From contig NZ_ANFM02000011.1 of NCBI RefSeq assembly GCF_000333895.2, forward strand, positions 47,578 through 111,577: DNA of 64,000 bases, given 5' to 3'. This DNA comes from Grimontia indica (lineage in GTDB: Bacteria; Pseudomonadota; Gammaproteobacteria; Enterobacterales; Vibrionaceae). Below the pieces are notes generated by a model. It did no database searches. It was not told the DNA's origin and saw nothing but the letters and a program-made list of their open reading frames with translations. Positions within the stretch are counted from its first letter, which is position 1. Each line of letters begins with the position of its first letter. Positions 28,933 through 38,649 of the stretch are shown here, one piece after another. Position numbers and translations under genes: made by a program.

Positions 28933-29706
28933 ATGGAACAACCTCGGATTTACCCTGCAAAGCCACGGAAGGTTTACCTCTACGCCACTTGTCTGGTGGA
29001 TGCTTTTGACCCTGACACTGGGTTAGATGCTATATCTCTGTTAGAGCAACAAGGCATAGACGTCGAGTTTGTTCCTAAACAAACCTGTTGTGGACAGCCT
29101 GCTTACAGCTCGGGCTATACGGAAGAAGCCAGAGCCGTTGCTGAACACCAAATGGCTCTGTTTCCAGAAAACATTCCCGTGGTCATTCTTTCCGGCTCCT
29201 GTGGTGGCATGATGGTTCATCACTATCCTCGCCTGTTTAAAGATCATCCCCTTGAAGCTACCGCAAAGTCTTTTTCGGCACGTGTTTTTGAGCTCACCGA
29301 GTTTCTGGCCAATGTCTGTCGCGCACAATTCAAAGACCAAGGAGAACAAACCACCGTCGCTATGCATACCTCTTGTGCCGCACGACGAGAAATGAACGTA
29401 CACGTTTACACCGCACATTTGCTGGGACAACTCGACAATGTGGAAGTGAAACATCCCCAGTATGAAGAAGAGTGCTGCGGATTCGGTGGCACTTTCTCTG
29501 TTCGCCATCCGAACATCAGTGAAGCCATGGTGGATGACAAATCAAACAACCTGAAAAACACCGGCGGCGTTGAATTCGTCAGCGCAGATTGGGGTTGCAT
29601 GCTCAATATCAATGGCGCGTTGGAATACAAAGGCAAAACCTTCAAGGGTAAACATATCGCCCGTTTTTTGGCCGAGCGCACCAGAACCGCAGGAGGTGAA
29701 CAATGA
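28933..29706 (+). CDS. lutA: L-lactate oxidation subunit LutA/LldE (CCG domain)
   Basis: 257 residues with two cysteine-rich CCG modules: QTCCGQPAYSSGY and EEECCGFGGTFSVR, with SGSCGGMM between. This is the LutA/LldE subunit of the three-part L-lactate dehydrogenase complex. I start at MEQPRIYP because GAGGA lies 7 bases before it; an in-frame ATG 27 bases upstream has no ribosome site. Its end overlaps lutB by ATGA. Confidence 0.93.
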   Translation: MEQPRIYPAKPRKVYLYATCLVDAFDPDTGLDAISLLEQQGIDVEFVPKQTCCGQPAYSSGYTEEARAVAEHQMALFPENIPVVILSGSCGGMMVHHYPRLFKDHPLEATAKSFSARVFELTEFLANVCRAQFKDQGEQTTVAMHTSCAARREMNVHVYTAHLLGQLDNVEVKHPQYEEECCGFGGTFSVRHPNISEAMVDDKSNNLKNTGGVEFVSADWGCMLNINGALEYKGKTFKGKHIARFLAERTRTAGGEQ

Positions 29707-31133
29707 GTCACAATACGCCTGAACATTTCCACCTGCAGGCACAAGAAGCGCTGGGTGACAAAGAGCTTCGACAGAATTTCCGTGGAGCGATGGACTACCT
29801 TCGTGGCAAACGGCGTGACGCCTTTCCTGATGCAGCCGAAGAGAAAGCCGTACGTGACCGGGCTGAAGCCATTCGTCAACGCTGTTTAAGCAAGCTTCCA
29901 GAGCTTTTGGATAAGCTAGAAACTCAGCTCACCCGTAACGGCATTCATGTTCATTGGGCACTCAATGCAGACGAGGCCAATGCAATTTTCAGTGAAATTG
30001 CAGAGAAACACCAAGCCACGCTCATGGTGAAGGGGAAATCTATGGTGAGTGAGGAAATTGCCCTCAACCACCACATGGAAAAGCAAGGTGTACGCTGTTT
30101 GGAAAGCGACATGGGCGAGTACATTGTGCAATTGGATGGAGATACCCCTTCGCACATCATCATGCCCGCGATTCACAAGAACAAGCAGCAGGTGTCGGAC
30201 ACCTTCGAGCATAACCTCGAGGATTTTAAGCCAACGACAGATGTCGATACCTTAATTCAAACTGGCCGCAATGCTCTTCGCGAGGCCTATCAAGAAGCTG
30301 AGATTGGTGTTTCAGGTGTTAACTTTGCAGTCGCTGAAACTGGCACACTTTGTTTGGTCGAGAACGAAGGCAACGGTCGCATGTGTACCACTATTCCCAG
30401 CGTCCATATTGCCATTACAGGTATCGAAAAGGTGGTCGAGTTCCTGTCTGACGTACCACCGCTCTACAGTGCCCTAACCCGTTCCGCCACTGGCCAGAAC
30501 ATCACAACATACTTCAATATGATCAGCAGTCCACGTAAAGAGGGCGAGTTCGATGGCCCTAAAGAAGTCCACCTTATTTTGTTGGACAATGGCCGGACTC
30601 AGGCTTATCACGACGAAGAACTGCGTAAAACACTCCAATGTATTCGCTGTGGTGCTTGCATGAACCACTGTCCGGTTTATACCCGCATTGGCGGCCACGC
30701 CTACGGAACAGTCTATCCTGGCCCCATAGGGAAGATTATCTCTCCGCATCTGATGGGAATAGACAGTACCAAAGAGCTGATTACCGCATCCAGTTTATGC
30801 GGTGCTTGTGAGGAAGTGTGTCCGGTTCGCATTCCTATCCCTTCCCTGCTCCAGCGTTTGCGTCAGGAATCTAAGAACAAGCCGGAAACGAGTCATGATG
30901 CTTTAAAGGGACAAAATGCGGCCAGCAATACGCTAGAAAAGGCTGCGATGAAAAGTTTCGCTTTCGCCGCCACTCACCCATCGCTCTACCACTCAGGCCT
31001 CGATGCCGCGAGAAAGATGAACGGACTCATCCCGAATCATCTCGGTAACTGGACGCAGTGTCGCGTGAAGCCGAAACTCGCCAAAACCTCGCTTAAAACC
31101 AAGCTCGCACAGCGCAACGGAGGCCAAAAATGA
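29703..31133 (+). CDS. lutB: L-lactate oxidation iron-sulphur subunit LutB/LldF
   Basis: 476 residues. A LUD domain (about 70-300, with GVNFAVAETGTLCLVENEG) is followed by a 2x[4Fe-4S] ferredoxin part: CIRCGACMNHCPVY and CGACEEVCPVRIP. It carries electrons from lactate oxidation toward the quinone pool. Normal length. Overlaps lutA and lutC by four bases each. Confidence 0.95.
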   Translation: MSHNTPEHFHLQAQEALGDKELRQNFRGAMDYLRGKRRDAFPDAAEEKAVRDRAEAIRQRCLSKLPELLDKLETQLTRNGIHVHWALNADEANAIFSEIAEKHQATLMVKGKSMVSEEIALNHHMEKQGVRCLESDMGEYIVQLDGDTPSHIIMPAIHKNKQQVSDTFEHNLEDFKPTTDVDTLIQTGRNALREAYQEAEIGVSGVNFAVAETGTLCLVENEGNGRMCTTIPSVHIAITGIEKVVEFLSDVPPLYSALTRSATGQNITTYFNMISSPRKEGEFDGPKEVHLILLDNGRTQAYHDEELRKTLQCIRCGACMNHCPVYTRIGGHAYGTVYPGPIGKIISPHLMGIDSTKELITASSLCGACEEVCPVRIPIPSLLQRLRQESKNKPETSHDALKGQNAASNTLEKAAMKSFAFAATHPSLYHSGLDAARKMNGLIPNHLGNWTQCRVKPKLAKTSLKTKLAQRNGGQK

Positions 31134-31804
31134 AAGCACAGAGTCAACAAGCCCGCGCTTCAATCTTCGCTAAGTTGAACGCGGCACCACGAGCGCCGAA
31201 AAGCAATGAATTGCCAGCGTGGCAAGCCTGGTCATCGGAAAACAGTCAAACACGCGTTGAACGCTTACTGGGATGCATGGAGGCAAGCCACACGGAAATT
31301 ATCCGCACCGAGAAAGGAAGCATTGAGACTGCGTTGACAGAATGCATTCAAAGTAATGGATTCGGCAAAGTGCTGTTTTCGAAAAACAGTCCGTTGAAGG
31401 AGGCCGTCGCAAATCAATGCTCTAACGCAACGGCGATGAAATATGACCAAACTATGGAAGCGCTGAAAACCACCTTGTTCCAAGAGGTCGATGCCAGCGT
31501 TAATGTGATTAAAGCCGCTATTGCCGATACTGGCACCCTCGCCATTGTTACTGGCGAAGACGAACCGCGAGCCCTGTCACTGGTTCCCCCTGTTCATATT
31601 GCTATCCTTCATGAATCTGACATTGTGTCTAATTTCAGCGAGTTAATGGCTTCTACTTTTTGGAAAGAAGCGGGATGGGAGACCCAACCACCAACCAATT
31701 TGGTATTGGTTTCTGGCCCTTCAAAAACAGCAGATATCCAACAGACACTCGCCTACGGCGCTCACGGACCGAAGCGCCTGATCCTGATTTTGGTTAAGGA
31801 GTAA
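31130..31804 (+). CDS. lutC: L-lactate oxidation subunit LutC/LldG
   Basis: 224 residues, one LUD domain with the C-terminal signature SLVPPVHIAILHESDIV and the typical end LAYGAHGPKRLILILV. Third subunit of the LutABC complex. Coupled to lutB; only two bases separate it from the D-lactate dehydrogenase gene. Confidence 0.93.
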   Translation: MKAQSQQARASIFAKLNAAPRAPKSNELPAWQAWSSENSQTRVERLLGCMEASHTEIIRTEKGSIETALTECIQSNGFGKVLFSKNSPLKEAVANQCSNATAMKYDQTMEALKTTLFQEVDASVNVIKAAIADTGTLAIVTGEDEPRALSLVPPVHIAILHESDIVSNFSELMASTFWKEAGWETQPPTNLVLVSGPSKTADIQQTLAYGAHGPKRLILILVKE

Positions 31805-31806
31805 CC

Positions 31807-34638
31807 ATGAGCCAAACATTGGCTGACTCAATCTACAATACCCTTCATGAAGCGCTGCAACAAAGGATTCCACTGCAACGCCTCATCACGGATGAAACCC
31901 GTCGTTTAGCTTATGGTACGGATGCCAGCTTCTATCGTTTAATCCCTAAAATTGTCGCGCAGGCGGATGATTTAGAGGATGTGATTTTCATCATTCAAAC
32001 CTGCGGCGAACTGAATGTTCCGTTCACCTTCCGCGCGGCAGGCACCAGCCTTTCCGGTCAAGCAGTGTCTGATTCGGTGTTAATTACGCTCACAGATAAC
32101 TGGCGTAACCACACCATTCTCGAAGACGGTGAGAAAATCCGGCTACAGCCAGGTGTGATCGGTGCAGATGCCAACCGCTATCTCGCCCCTTTTGACCGAA
32201 AGATCGGGCCAGATCCTGCCTCTATCAATAGTTGCAAAATCGGAGGTATTGCGGCGAACAACGCCAGTGGCATGTGCTGTGGTACTGCACAGAACACCTA
32301 TAAAACCGTCGAGTCGATGAAGATCGTTTTTCACGATGGAGCCCTTCTCGATACTGCAAATAGCCAATCGATCGACCAATTTAAACAAAGCCACCAGCAT
32401 CTGATTGAAGGTATTCAGTCACTCTGTGATTGCGTGAACGCGAATGACGAATTGAAGTCACGTATCGCTCATAAATACCGCTTAAAAAACACCACCGGCT
32501 ATGCACTCAACGCTTTGATTGACTTCACTGATCCTATTGATGTGCTCACGCACTTGATGGTGGGTTCTGAAGGCACATTGGGCTTTATTGCAGAGATCAC
32601 TTACCACACTGTGGTGGAGCACCCGAACAAAGCATCAACCTTGTTGGTATTTAACGATATCGAAACCGCATCCCATGCCGTCACCGCCCTTTCTAAAACG
32701 CCCGTTTCTTCGGTAGAAATGATGGATGGGCGCGCGCTGCGCTCCGTAGCCGACAAGCCCAACATGCCAGACTTTCTGCCGTCGCTAACGCTCGAACATT
32801 GCGCCTTGCTGGTGGAGTCCCGCGCCGCGGATCAGGAAACGCTCGACCAGCAATGCGACGCTATTCTCTCGTCCATCGCTCAATATGAAGTGCCACATCA
32901 AGTCGAATTCACCTCAGACGCTCACACCGTCGCAACATTATGGGGGATTCGTAAAGGCATGTTCCCTGCCGTTGGCGCTGTCCGTGAAGCGGGTACAACG
33001 GTAATTATCGAAGATGTCGCCTTCCCCGTTGAACGTCTAGCATCAGGCGTGCGTGAACTGCAGGCATTGTTTACCCAATACGATTACCACGAAGCTATCA
33101 TCTTCGGCCATGCACTTGAGGGTAACCTGCACTTTGTCTTCACACAGGGGTTTGATTGCGAAAAAGAAGTTGAACGCTATGGCAAATTTATGGACGACGT
33201 AGCGCAACTCGTTGCCGTGAAATATGGCGGCTCTTTGAAAGCAGAACACGGTACAGGCCGTAACATGGCGCCTTATGTCGAATTAGAATGGGGAACTGAT
33301 GCCTATTCACTGATGCAACGCATTAAAACCTTGTTCGACCCCAAAAGGTTGCTTAATCCCGGCGTGATCATCAATGATGACCCTAATGCTCACGTAAAAA
33401 ACCTGAAACCCATGCCAAAAGCGGATGATCTTGTTGATCGTTGCATCGAATGTGGCTTCTGTGAGGCTGTCTGCCCTTCGAGAACCCTTTCGCTCTCACC
33501 TCGTCAACGTATCGTTATTTATCGCGAGTTGAGCCGTCTCGAGCGCGAAGGCAATACAGAAAGACACGCAGAGCTTCAAAAGGCATTCGACTACTTGGGG
33601 GTAGATACCTGCGCCGCAACGGGGTTATGTGCTGACCGCTGCCCTGTCGGTATCAATACCGGCGATCTCATCAAGAAAGTACGCACAGAAAAGTACAAAC
33701 GCTTCACGCCGATTGCGACTTGGACGGCAGATCATTTCTCCGCAGTTACAGCCATGACTCGATTCGGTCTAAGCGCCAATAGAGTGATGCAGAAAACGCT
33801 GGGCCAAAAAGCGCTCGGCTCGACCGTCAATGGACTTAGTAAATTGACCAAAGGGAGAACCCCAAGGTGGCATGAGAGCTTTCCTGTTGCTAATAGTGCC
33901 CCAGTCGAGCCATCTGCCATAGCTAAAGAGAAAAAAGTCGTTTACTTCCCTTCCTGTGCCTCACGCAATATGGGCAATGAAGTGACCAGTGATGACAAAC
34001 GCTCACTGACTGAGGTGACATTGTCACTTCTTGAGCGTGCGGGATATCAAGTCATTACACCAAACTCACTCAAATCTCTCTGTTGCGGTATGCCTTATGA
34101 CAGTAAAGGCATGAATTCTATCGCCAAGAACAAAAGCCAAGAACTGGAAGCCGTACTTTGGCATGCCAGCCAGCACGGGACACTCCCGGTTCTGATGGAT
34201 ACCAGTCCCTGCACCAAACTCAGTAAGGAACACTTTTCCCAAACCATGAATATCATGGAGCCTGCAGGCTTTATCCTGAAGCACCTTATTGATGAGCTGG
34301 ATATCCAGCCACTGGATGAAACCGTCATGCTTCATATCACCTGTAGTTCGAGACGTATGGGATTAGCAGAGACTGTGCTCAAAGCCACTAAAGCGTGCGC
34401 AAAGGAAGTGATTGTGCCTGAGCATATTGAGTGTTGTGGCTTTGCTGGCGACAAAGGCTTCTTCACGCCTGAGCTCAATGAGTCTGCTCTTTCACCGCTC
34501 AAAGCTCAGATACCAGATGGTTGTATGCGGGGATTCAGCAACAGTAGAACGTGTGAGATTGGATTAACTCATCACAGCGGTATTCCATATCGCAACATCT
34601 TGTACCTATTGGATGAGGCTTCCACGCCAACAAACTAA
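31807..34638 (+). CDS. dld: FAD/Fe-S D-lactate dehydrogenase (Dld-II type)
   Basis: 943 residues. An FAD-binding PCMH domain (about 40-270, FTFRAAGTSLSGQAVSDSVL and GGIAANNASGMCCG) is followed by an FAD-oxidase C-terminal domain (270-520). Two [4Fe-4S] motifs come next (CIECGFCEAVCPSR and CAATGLCADRCPVG), then two CCG modules (SLCCGMPYDSKG and IECCGFAGDKG). This large architecture is that of Shewanella Dld-II, which oxidises D-lactate to pyruvate. Together with lutABC it lets the cell use both lactate isomers. In Shewanella the cluster includes a lactate permease; none is present here. Confidence 0.9.
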   Translation: MSQTLADSIYNTLHEALQQRIPLQRLITDETRRLAYGTDASFYRLIPKIVAQADDLEDVIFIIQTCGELNVPFTFRAAGTSLSGQAVSDSVLITLTDNWRNHTILEDGEKIRLQPGVIGADANRYLAPFDRKIGPDPASINSCKIGGIAANNASGMCCGTAQNTYKTVESMKIVFHDGALLDTANSQSIDQFKQSHQHLIEGIQSLCDCVNANDELKSRIAHKYRLKNTTGYALNALIDFTDPIDVLTHLMVGSEGTLGFIAEITYHTVVEHPNKASTLLVFNDIETASHAVTALSKTPVSSVEMMDGRALRSVADKPNMPDFLPSLTLEHCALLVESRAADQETLDQQCDAILSSIAQYEVPHQVEFTSDAHTVATLWGIRKGMFPAVGAVREAGTTVIIEDVAFPVERLASGVRELQALFTQYDYHEAIIFGHALEGNLHFVFTQGFDCEKEVERYGKFMDDVAQLVAVKYGGSLKAEHGTGRNMAPYVELEWGTDAYSLMQRIKTLFDPKRLLNPGVIINDDPNAHVKNLKPMPKADDLVDRCIECGFCEAVCPSRTLSLSPRQRIVIYRELSRLEREGNTERHAELQKAFDYLGVDTCAATGLCADRCPVGINTGDLIKKVRTEKYKRFTPIATWTADHFSAVTAMTRFGLSANRVMQKTLGQKALGSTVNGLSKLTKGRTPRWHESFPVANSAPVEPSAIAKEKKVVYFPSCASRNMGNEVTSDDKRSLTEVTLSLLERAGYQVITPNSLKSLCCGMPYDSKGMNSIAKNKSQELEAVLWHASQHGTLPVLMDTSPCTKLSKEHFSQTMNIMEPAGFILKHLIDELDIQPLDETVMLHITCSSRRMGLAETVLKATKACAKEVIVPEHIECCGFAGDKGFFTPELNESALSPLKAQIPDGCMRGFSNSRTCEIGLTHHSGIPYRNILYLLDEASTPTN

Positions 34639-34659
34639 ATAGATTGATTTTTACTCACC

Positions 34660-34699
34660 AAAGAGCAGCGGACAACGTCTCTGCTCTTTATCTCTTTTA
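34660..34699 (+). terminator. Terminator of the lactate operon
   Basis: 9-bp stem AAAGAGCAG / CTGCTCTTT with a 12-base loop, followed by ATCTCTTTT. It separates the lactate genes from the regulator after them. Confidence 0.7.
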
Positions 34700-34779
34700 A
34701 CTGTCTCCTCATCACGATCACGCCTGATCAATTTATATCCATACAAATCTCGCAAGTACTACAAAAATCCATTCGTTTT

Positions 34780-34800
34780 CTGGTATGCTTTAAAGACCAG
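34780..34800 (+). promoter_or_regulatory. Operator-like repeat CTGGT-N11-ACCAG before the FadR-type regulator
   Basis: Perfect 5-bp inverted half-sites CTGGT and ACCAG with an 11-base spacer containing TTTAAA, 66 bp before the regulator start. The same arrangement occurs twice between the divergent sugar-acid operons. Probably the regulator's own binding site (autoregulation). Confidence 0.6.
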
Positions 34801-34866
34801 TTAACCATCAATCTGCTTTTGTTTTTAGTCGACGCTATCGCGAAGAAAGTAAAAGGCTTGCCCATT

Positions 34867-35607
34867 ATGTCTCTGTTATTTTTGGATAATGAACACAAAC
34901 TAAGAAATAAAACCAAAAAAGAAATTCTTGCTGAAAAAATATTGGAAATGATTTTCACTGGACTATTGAGAGACGGTGACGAGCTCCCCAGCGAACGAGA
35001 ACTCTCAAACACTTTTGGTGTAAGTAGAGAAACGGTTCGCGGCTCATTAGGGCTGATATCCGAGTTCGGCTTGCTTAACATCTCACACGGTGCAAAAACA
35101 ACCATTAACAGAACAACAGACCTCCTACAAAAATGTCAGGAGCTGAATCCCAGCCTGTCAGATCTTCAGATAAACAATCATGATATAGATACCGTATTTG
35201 AAACCCGAAAAATCATTGAACGGGCGATCGTTAGAAAAGCGACTCTGAATATCGATGAGTTTGGCCTCAAGACCATGGCCTCGCTGCTTGAACAACAACA
35301 AAAGCTCTTCGACCAACCCGTCCATTTTCAACTGTCTGATAAACAGTTCCACCGTTTAATTGCCGAATGCGTTCCTAACGAATTACTCAACAAATACGCC
35401 CAAGAGCTCTATGCCTTTGGCCTTCAATTCAGGCGCGTTGTGCTGTCTGTCGATGGAAGCATCGAGAAGAGTTATAAAGAACACGTGAGGATATATCAGG
35501 CTTTAGAAAACCGAGACCCAGACAGAGCGGAAGAGATGATGGTCAACCACCTCAATAGCGTTTACGACACTACACTAGAGGTAATGCGTGGTAAAAGTGG
35601 TTTTTGA
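34867..35607 (+). CDS. FadR-type (GntR/FCD) transcriptional regulator
   Basis: 246 residues. A winged helix-turn-helix at about 18-85 (DELPSERELSNTFGVSRETV, then RGSLGLISEFGLL) is followed by an all-helical FCD ligand domain (105-240, with DKQFHRLIAE and the metal/ligand histidines of that family). Such regulators usually sense small organic or sugar acids. The start MSLLFLDNE is the first methionine giving a normal N-terminus. The matching inverted repeats before this gene and in the divergent ABC/pdxA2 region suggest that it controls the sugar-acid island. Its place after the lactate genes leaves a lactate role possible. Confidence 0.88.
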   Translation: MSLLFLDNEHKLRNKTKKEILAEKILEMIFTGLLRDGDELPSERELSNTFGVSRETVRGSLGLISEFGLLNISHGAKTTINRTTDLLQKCQELNPSLSDLQINNHDIDTVFETRKIIERAIVRKATLNIDEFGLKTMASLLEQQQKLFDQPVHFQLSDKQFHRLIAECVPNELLNKYAQELYAFGLQFRRVVLSVDGSIEKSYKEHVRIYQALENRDPDRAEEMMVNHLNSVYDTTLEVMRGKSGF

Positions 35608-35617
35608 GCGTGTAGAG

Positions 35618-35662
35618 ATACCCAAACAACCTGGAGATGTAGGCTTCAGCGAGTTTGGGTAT
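35618..35662. repeat. Dispersed hairpin repeat, short copy
   Basis: Outer arms ATACCCAAAC and GTTTGGGTAT (10 bp, perfect) enclose an inner arm pair CTGGAG / CTTCAG. The whole forms a long imperfect hairpin in the 56 bp between two converging genes. The first 36 bases match a second copy at 63850 at 32 positions. It may act as a two-way terminator and belongs to an intergenic repeat family. Confidence 0.75.
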
Positions 35663-35663
35663 A

Positions 35664-36842
35664 TTACTCTTCGTATGGCCGCTTACTAAATCTGTTGCCA
35701 GGGTGAGACCGGCTAAAGCCCCATATAGCGTGGTACGTATCTATCCAACGGTGCTGGAGACTGAATAGCACATACGCACCAACCATGAATACTTCCATAA
35801 CAAGCAACAAAATATAAGCCCAGGCGCCAAGGTTGAAGAGAAAGAATCCTGTGTACAAACATAGATGTGAGACTATTAGAACAACATAGCCCATCGATTT
35901 GTGTAACCACTCAAAGAGCCGACGATACAGCGTCATGTTGTAGTGATCGCCATACCACATGTTTCTGGGCACAGGATTCCCGTCATCATCAACAGGTCCT
36001 CCTTTTGTTCCCCTTGCCCAGCCATATCCTCCCTGAATAACTGATAGTGCCAACACTGCTATGCCTACCTTTGCATGTAGGGTTGAAAGGTCAAAACCGC
36101 CAATACTCCAAACACTTAATCCAAATGCAATGATAGACAAAACAATAACACCGGCATGACCTAACCAGTGAGTGACCCACCAAAACTTGTTATCGAGAGC
36201 AATTGGAAAGTTTTGCCCAGGGGTAACCTTGAAATAACGTGTGACTGTAATAATGATTGGAGACAAGACCCCCCAGCTCAGTACCAGTAAAAGCGCATGA
36301 AGGATAATAAGGTTTGAAAAGCTTCTTTGCGTTTGCTCACCACTCTCAAAATGAATTTGCTGTACCCCATATTCTGGGTGGAGGCCAAACGACTTGTTCC
36401 CACCAACGGCCCACAATAAGTCAGTAAATTGAGATGGATTAATCACCACGTCCATGCTGTCGCCGGTATCCAGCATGCGTTCAAATACCAGTATGGTCTC
36501 GTTATCTTTGAACTCAATGGATGAGCCGGTGATATTCTGTTCAGGGTCGTCATTGATATCGACCTGAAGTCTGCCCGACATGTGACTATCCACAACGAGA
36601 GCCTTATCTATGTATCCAATAACCGCATCGGCATTTGTCATCGTCTTACCGAAGCCAAGTCCAATCCAGACTTCGCCAGGATGAAACGCTTTAATTTTTA
36701 TGGCCTCGTCATCCAACGACCAGCAGAGAGTGAGGTCACTGTCGATAAGCCTTGCCTGATTCTGGTACGTATTACACTGCGTCGCTTCCTCTGCATTAGA
36801 TAAGAAAGAAAACAGCATAAGAATTGTCAGTAAAAGTTTCAC
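35664..36842 (-). CDS. DOMON-cytochrome b561 membrane protein
   Basis: 392 residues. A signal peptide (MKLLLTILMLFSFLSNAEEA) leads to a periplasmic DOMON domain (about 25-165, EVWIGLGFGKTMTNADAVIG and LLWAVGGNKSFGLH). A cytochrome b561/ferric-reductase-like membrane part (175-375) follows, with about five to six helices and several helix histidines (NLIILHALLL, WLGHAGVIV, STLHAKVGI, WLHKSMGYVV). DOMON-b561 fusions are electron-transfer proteins best known from eukaryotes; bacterial ones are less common. It overlaps the cytochrome c gene by ATGA and is the last gene of the ABC operon, so it probably works with that cytochrome. Direction of electron flow unknown. Confidence 0.85.
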   Translation of the reverse strand: MKLLLTILMLFSFLSNAEEATQCNTYQNQARLIDSDLTLCWSLDDEAIKIKAFHPGEVWIGLGFGKTMTNADAVIGYIDKALVVDSHMSGRLQVDINDDPEQNITGSSIEFKDNETILVFERMLDTGDSMDVVINPSQFTDLLWAVGGNKSFGLHPEYGVQQIHFESGEQTQRSFSNLIILHALLLVLSWGVLSPIIITVTRYFKVTPGQNFPIALDNKFWWVTHWLGHAGVIVLSIIAFGLSVWSIGGFDLSTLHAKVGIAVLALSVIQGGYGWARGTKGGPVDDDGNPVPRNMWYGDHYNMTLYRRLFEWLHKSMGYVVLIVSHLCLYTGFFLFNLGAWAYILLLVMEVFMVGAYVLFSLQHRWIDTYHAIWGFSRSHPGNRFSKRPYEE

Positions 36843-37807
36843 CGTTCTCCTCCTTCCTGAAGTGACTGAAAGTATGCCGTCATTGCATTCGCGTCTTCAT
36901 CGCTGAGCTTTGAGGTAATCTCGTCAACCACAAGTGCCATCTCTCCACCAGTGTAGTTTCCGTCTGGTAACAACCCTGTTTTCAAAAAGCGACGCCAATC
37001 CTCTTTGGACCACTCTCCGAGCGCATCTGAGGAATTCATCAAACTCGGCGCTGGATTGAATTCTCCTATTTCCACACCATGCATCCATTCGTCACGCACA
37101 ATGCCTCCCAAAGCATCCCTTGGGGTATGGCACTCGCCACAGTGGCCCAGTGCTTCCACTAAATATGCTCCACGCAATAGTTCAGGAGATACCGAGTTTC
37201 TCAATGAAAAAGCGATGTCGTCGTGGCCGGCATAGAGGGCATTCCAAATTCCTAGCCCAGAGCGGATGCTAAAGGGAAACGGGAGTTCCTTCTCTTCTAC
37301 TTTTTCGGCCACTGGAGCAATGCTGGCATCGATATATGCTTTAAGGTCAACGATATCTTGGTCGCTCATACGCGAATATGTGGTGTATGGAAATGCCGGA
37401 TAGTAAAAATGACCATCAGGTGAAATACCCTTTCTCATCGCCCCTTCAAACTCGGCGACACTCCATTTCCCAATACCAAAGGACTCGTCCGGCGTGATAT
37501 TGGAAGATAAAAGCGTCCCAAATGGCGTTTTTATCCTCTTCCCACCCGCTGCAGCTTTTGCGCTATTCCCCAAACCCGTATGACACGCTGCGCATCCGGA
37601 CAAATGATAAACATACTCGCCATTTTTTATGTCTGGGGTCAGTAAAGCGAGATCAGGATTTTTAGCATCTATAGCGATATTGGGGTAAACGAGTAACGTG
37701 ACAAATATGCACGCCCCCATGGCTAACACAATCGATGCAAATGCAATCACCCTTTTCTGCCAACGACACAGAGGTTTGATAGCGAGTTTGTCTAACAACC
37801 ACCTCAT
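36839..37807 (-). CDS. Membrane-anchored dihaem cytochrome c
   Basis: 322 residues with one N-terminal membrane helix (about 19-41) and two periplasmic cytochrome c domains: haem sites C72-A-A-C75-H76 and C223-G-E-C226-H227. The segment YYPAFPYTTYSRMSDQDI is typical of cytochrome subunits that serve membrane sugar and alcohol dehydrogenases. No dehydrogenase subunit is encoded beside it. It starts two bases after the end of an ABC permease gene, so the two are in one operon. It may pass electrons from a periplasmic oxidation to a terminal oxidase such as cbb3. Confidence 0.92.
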   Translation of the reverse strand: MRWLLDKLAIKPLCRWQKRVIAFASIVLAMGACIFVTLLVYPNIAIDAKNPDLALLTPDIKNGEYVYHLSGCAACHTGLGNSAKAAAGGKRIKTPFGTLLSSNITPDESFGIGKWSVAEFEGAMRKGISPDGHFYYPAFPYTTYSRMSDQDIVDLKAYIDASIAPVAEKVEEKELPFPFSIRSGLGIWNALYAGHDDIAFSLRNSVSPELLRGAYLVEALGHCGECHTPRDALGGIVRDEWMHGVEIGEFNPAPSLMNSSDALGEWSKEDWRRFLKTGLLPDGNYTGGEMALVVDEITSKLSDEDANAMTAYFQSLQEGGER

Positions 37808-37809
37808 TG

Positions 37810-38637
37810 CTACCCCTTCACAGCACCGGCAGTCATCCCCGAGATAATCTGTTTCGACGCAATAAAGGTAAAGATGATGGGTGGAATCGCCAACAGCACA
37901 CCCATGGCCATGATGGCCCCCCAGTCAATGTTGTATTCCGTCAATGAATTCACAATATACACGGGGGTTGTCCTCGTACTTCGGTCCGAAATAGCGTTGG
38001 CAATAAGGAACTCATTCCATGCAATTCTGAATGTGAAGATCGAAGCTGCGGCTAAACCTGGTTGAATCACGGGCAAGATGATGTGGAAAAAAACCTGGAA
38101 GGGATTTGCACCATCCATCCTTGCTGCTTCCTCTAACTGAATGGGTATCTGAGTAATGAAGCTCTGCAATATCCATATAACAAATGGTAAGTTCATCGCT
38201 GTGTAGATGAGAACAATACCGTTGAGAGTGCCATCAATCTGATAATCGAAAGTCCATATACCGAAGACAGGAACCAGCAACACAGCCGGTGGAACCATTC
38301 GCATCACCAACGTCGTCATTGAGACCACATCCCTGCCGAAGAACCGATACCGCACAATGGCATAAGCTGCCATGCAACCCGCCACTAACGTTATCGCAGT
38401 TGATACGATAGCCACATACAGTGAATTACTGACGTTGTTCACCAACGAACGGTCATCAAGCATAGTTGCGTAGTTCTGCAACGTTGGAATAAAAAACCAT
38501 GCCGTGCTATCGCTCATGATGTCCACTTTCAACTTGAAAGACGTCATGAACATCAGGACGATCGGCCCCAATGAAAAAACGACAAGTGAGAGGAGTACCG
38601 AGTAGTACAGGACCGTGTTTACTGTGCTTCGTTTCAT
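37810..38637 (-). CDS. Carbohydrate ABC transporter permease (MalG type)
   Basis: 275 residues, six membrane helices. The coupling loop is EEAARMDGANPFQVFFHIIL, the EAA motif of the MalG/UgpE group. It pairs with the next upstream permease. Thirteen bases separate the two genes. The substrate is probably a carbohydrate or sugar acid. Confidence 0.93.
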   Translation of the reverse strand: MKRSTVNTVLYYSVLLSLVVFSLGPIVLMFMTSFKLKVDIMSDSTAWFFIPTLQNYATMLDDRSLVNNVSNSLYVAIVSTAITLVAGCMAAYAIVRYRFFGRDVVSMTTLVMRMVPPAVLLVPVFGIWTFDYQIDGTLNGIVLIYTAMNLPFVIWILQSFITQIPIQLEEAARMDGANPFQVFFHIILPVIQPGLAAASIFTFRIAWNEFLIANAISDRSTRTTPVYIVNSLTEYNIDWGAIMAMGVLLAIPPIIFTFIASKQIISGMTAGAVKG

Positions 38638-38649
38638 GTCCCAATCTCC

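Noticed and set aside
23709..34030. Near-identical 19-bp palindromes (GAGGTGACA-T-TGTCACCTC at 23709 and a one-base variant at 34012)
   Set aside because: Both lie inside coding sequence far from any start, and a pair with 18 of 19 matches can occur by chance in 64 kb.
34867..35607. Naming the FadR-type regulator lldR because it follows the lactate genes
   Set aside because: A terminator separates it from them, and its operator-like repeat is shared with the sugar-acid operons, not seen before lutA.
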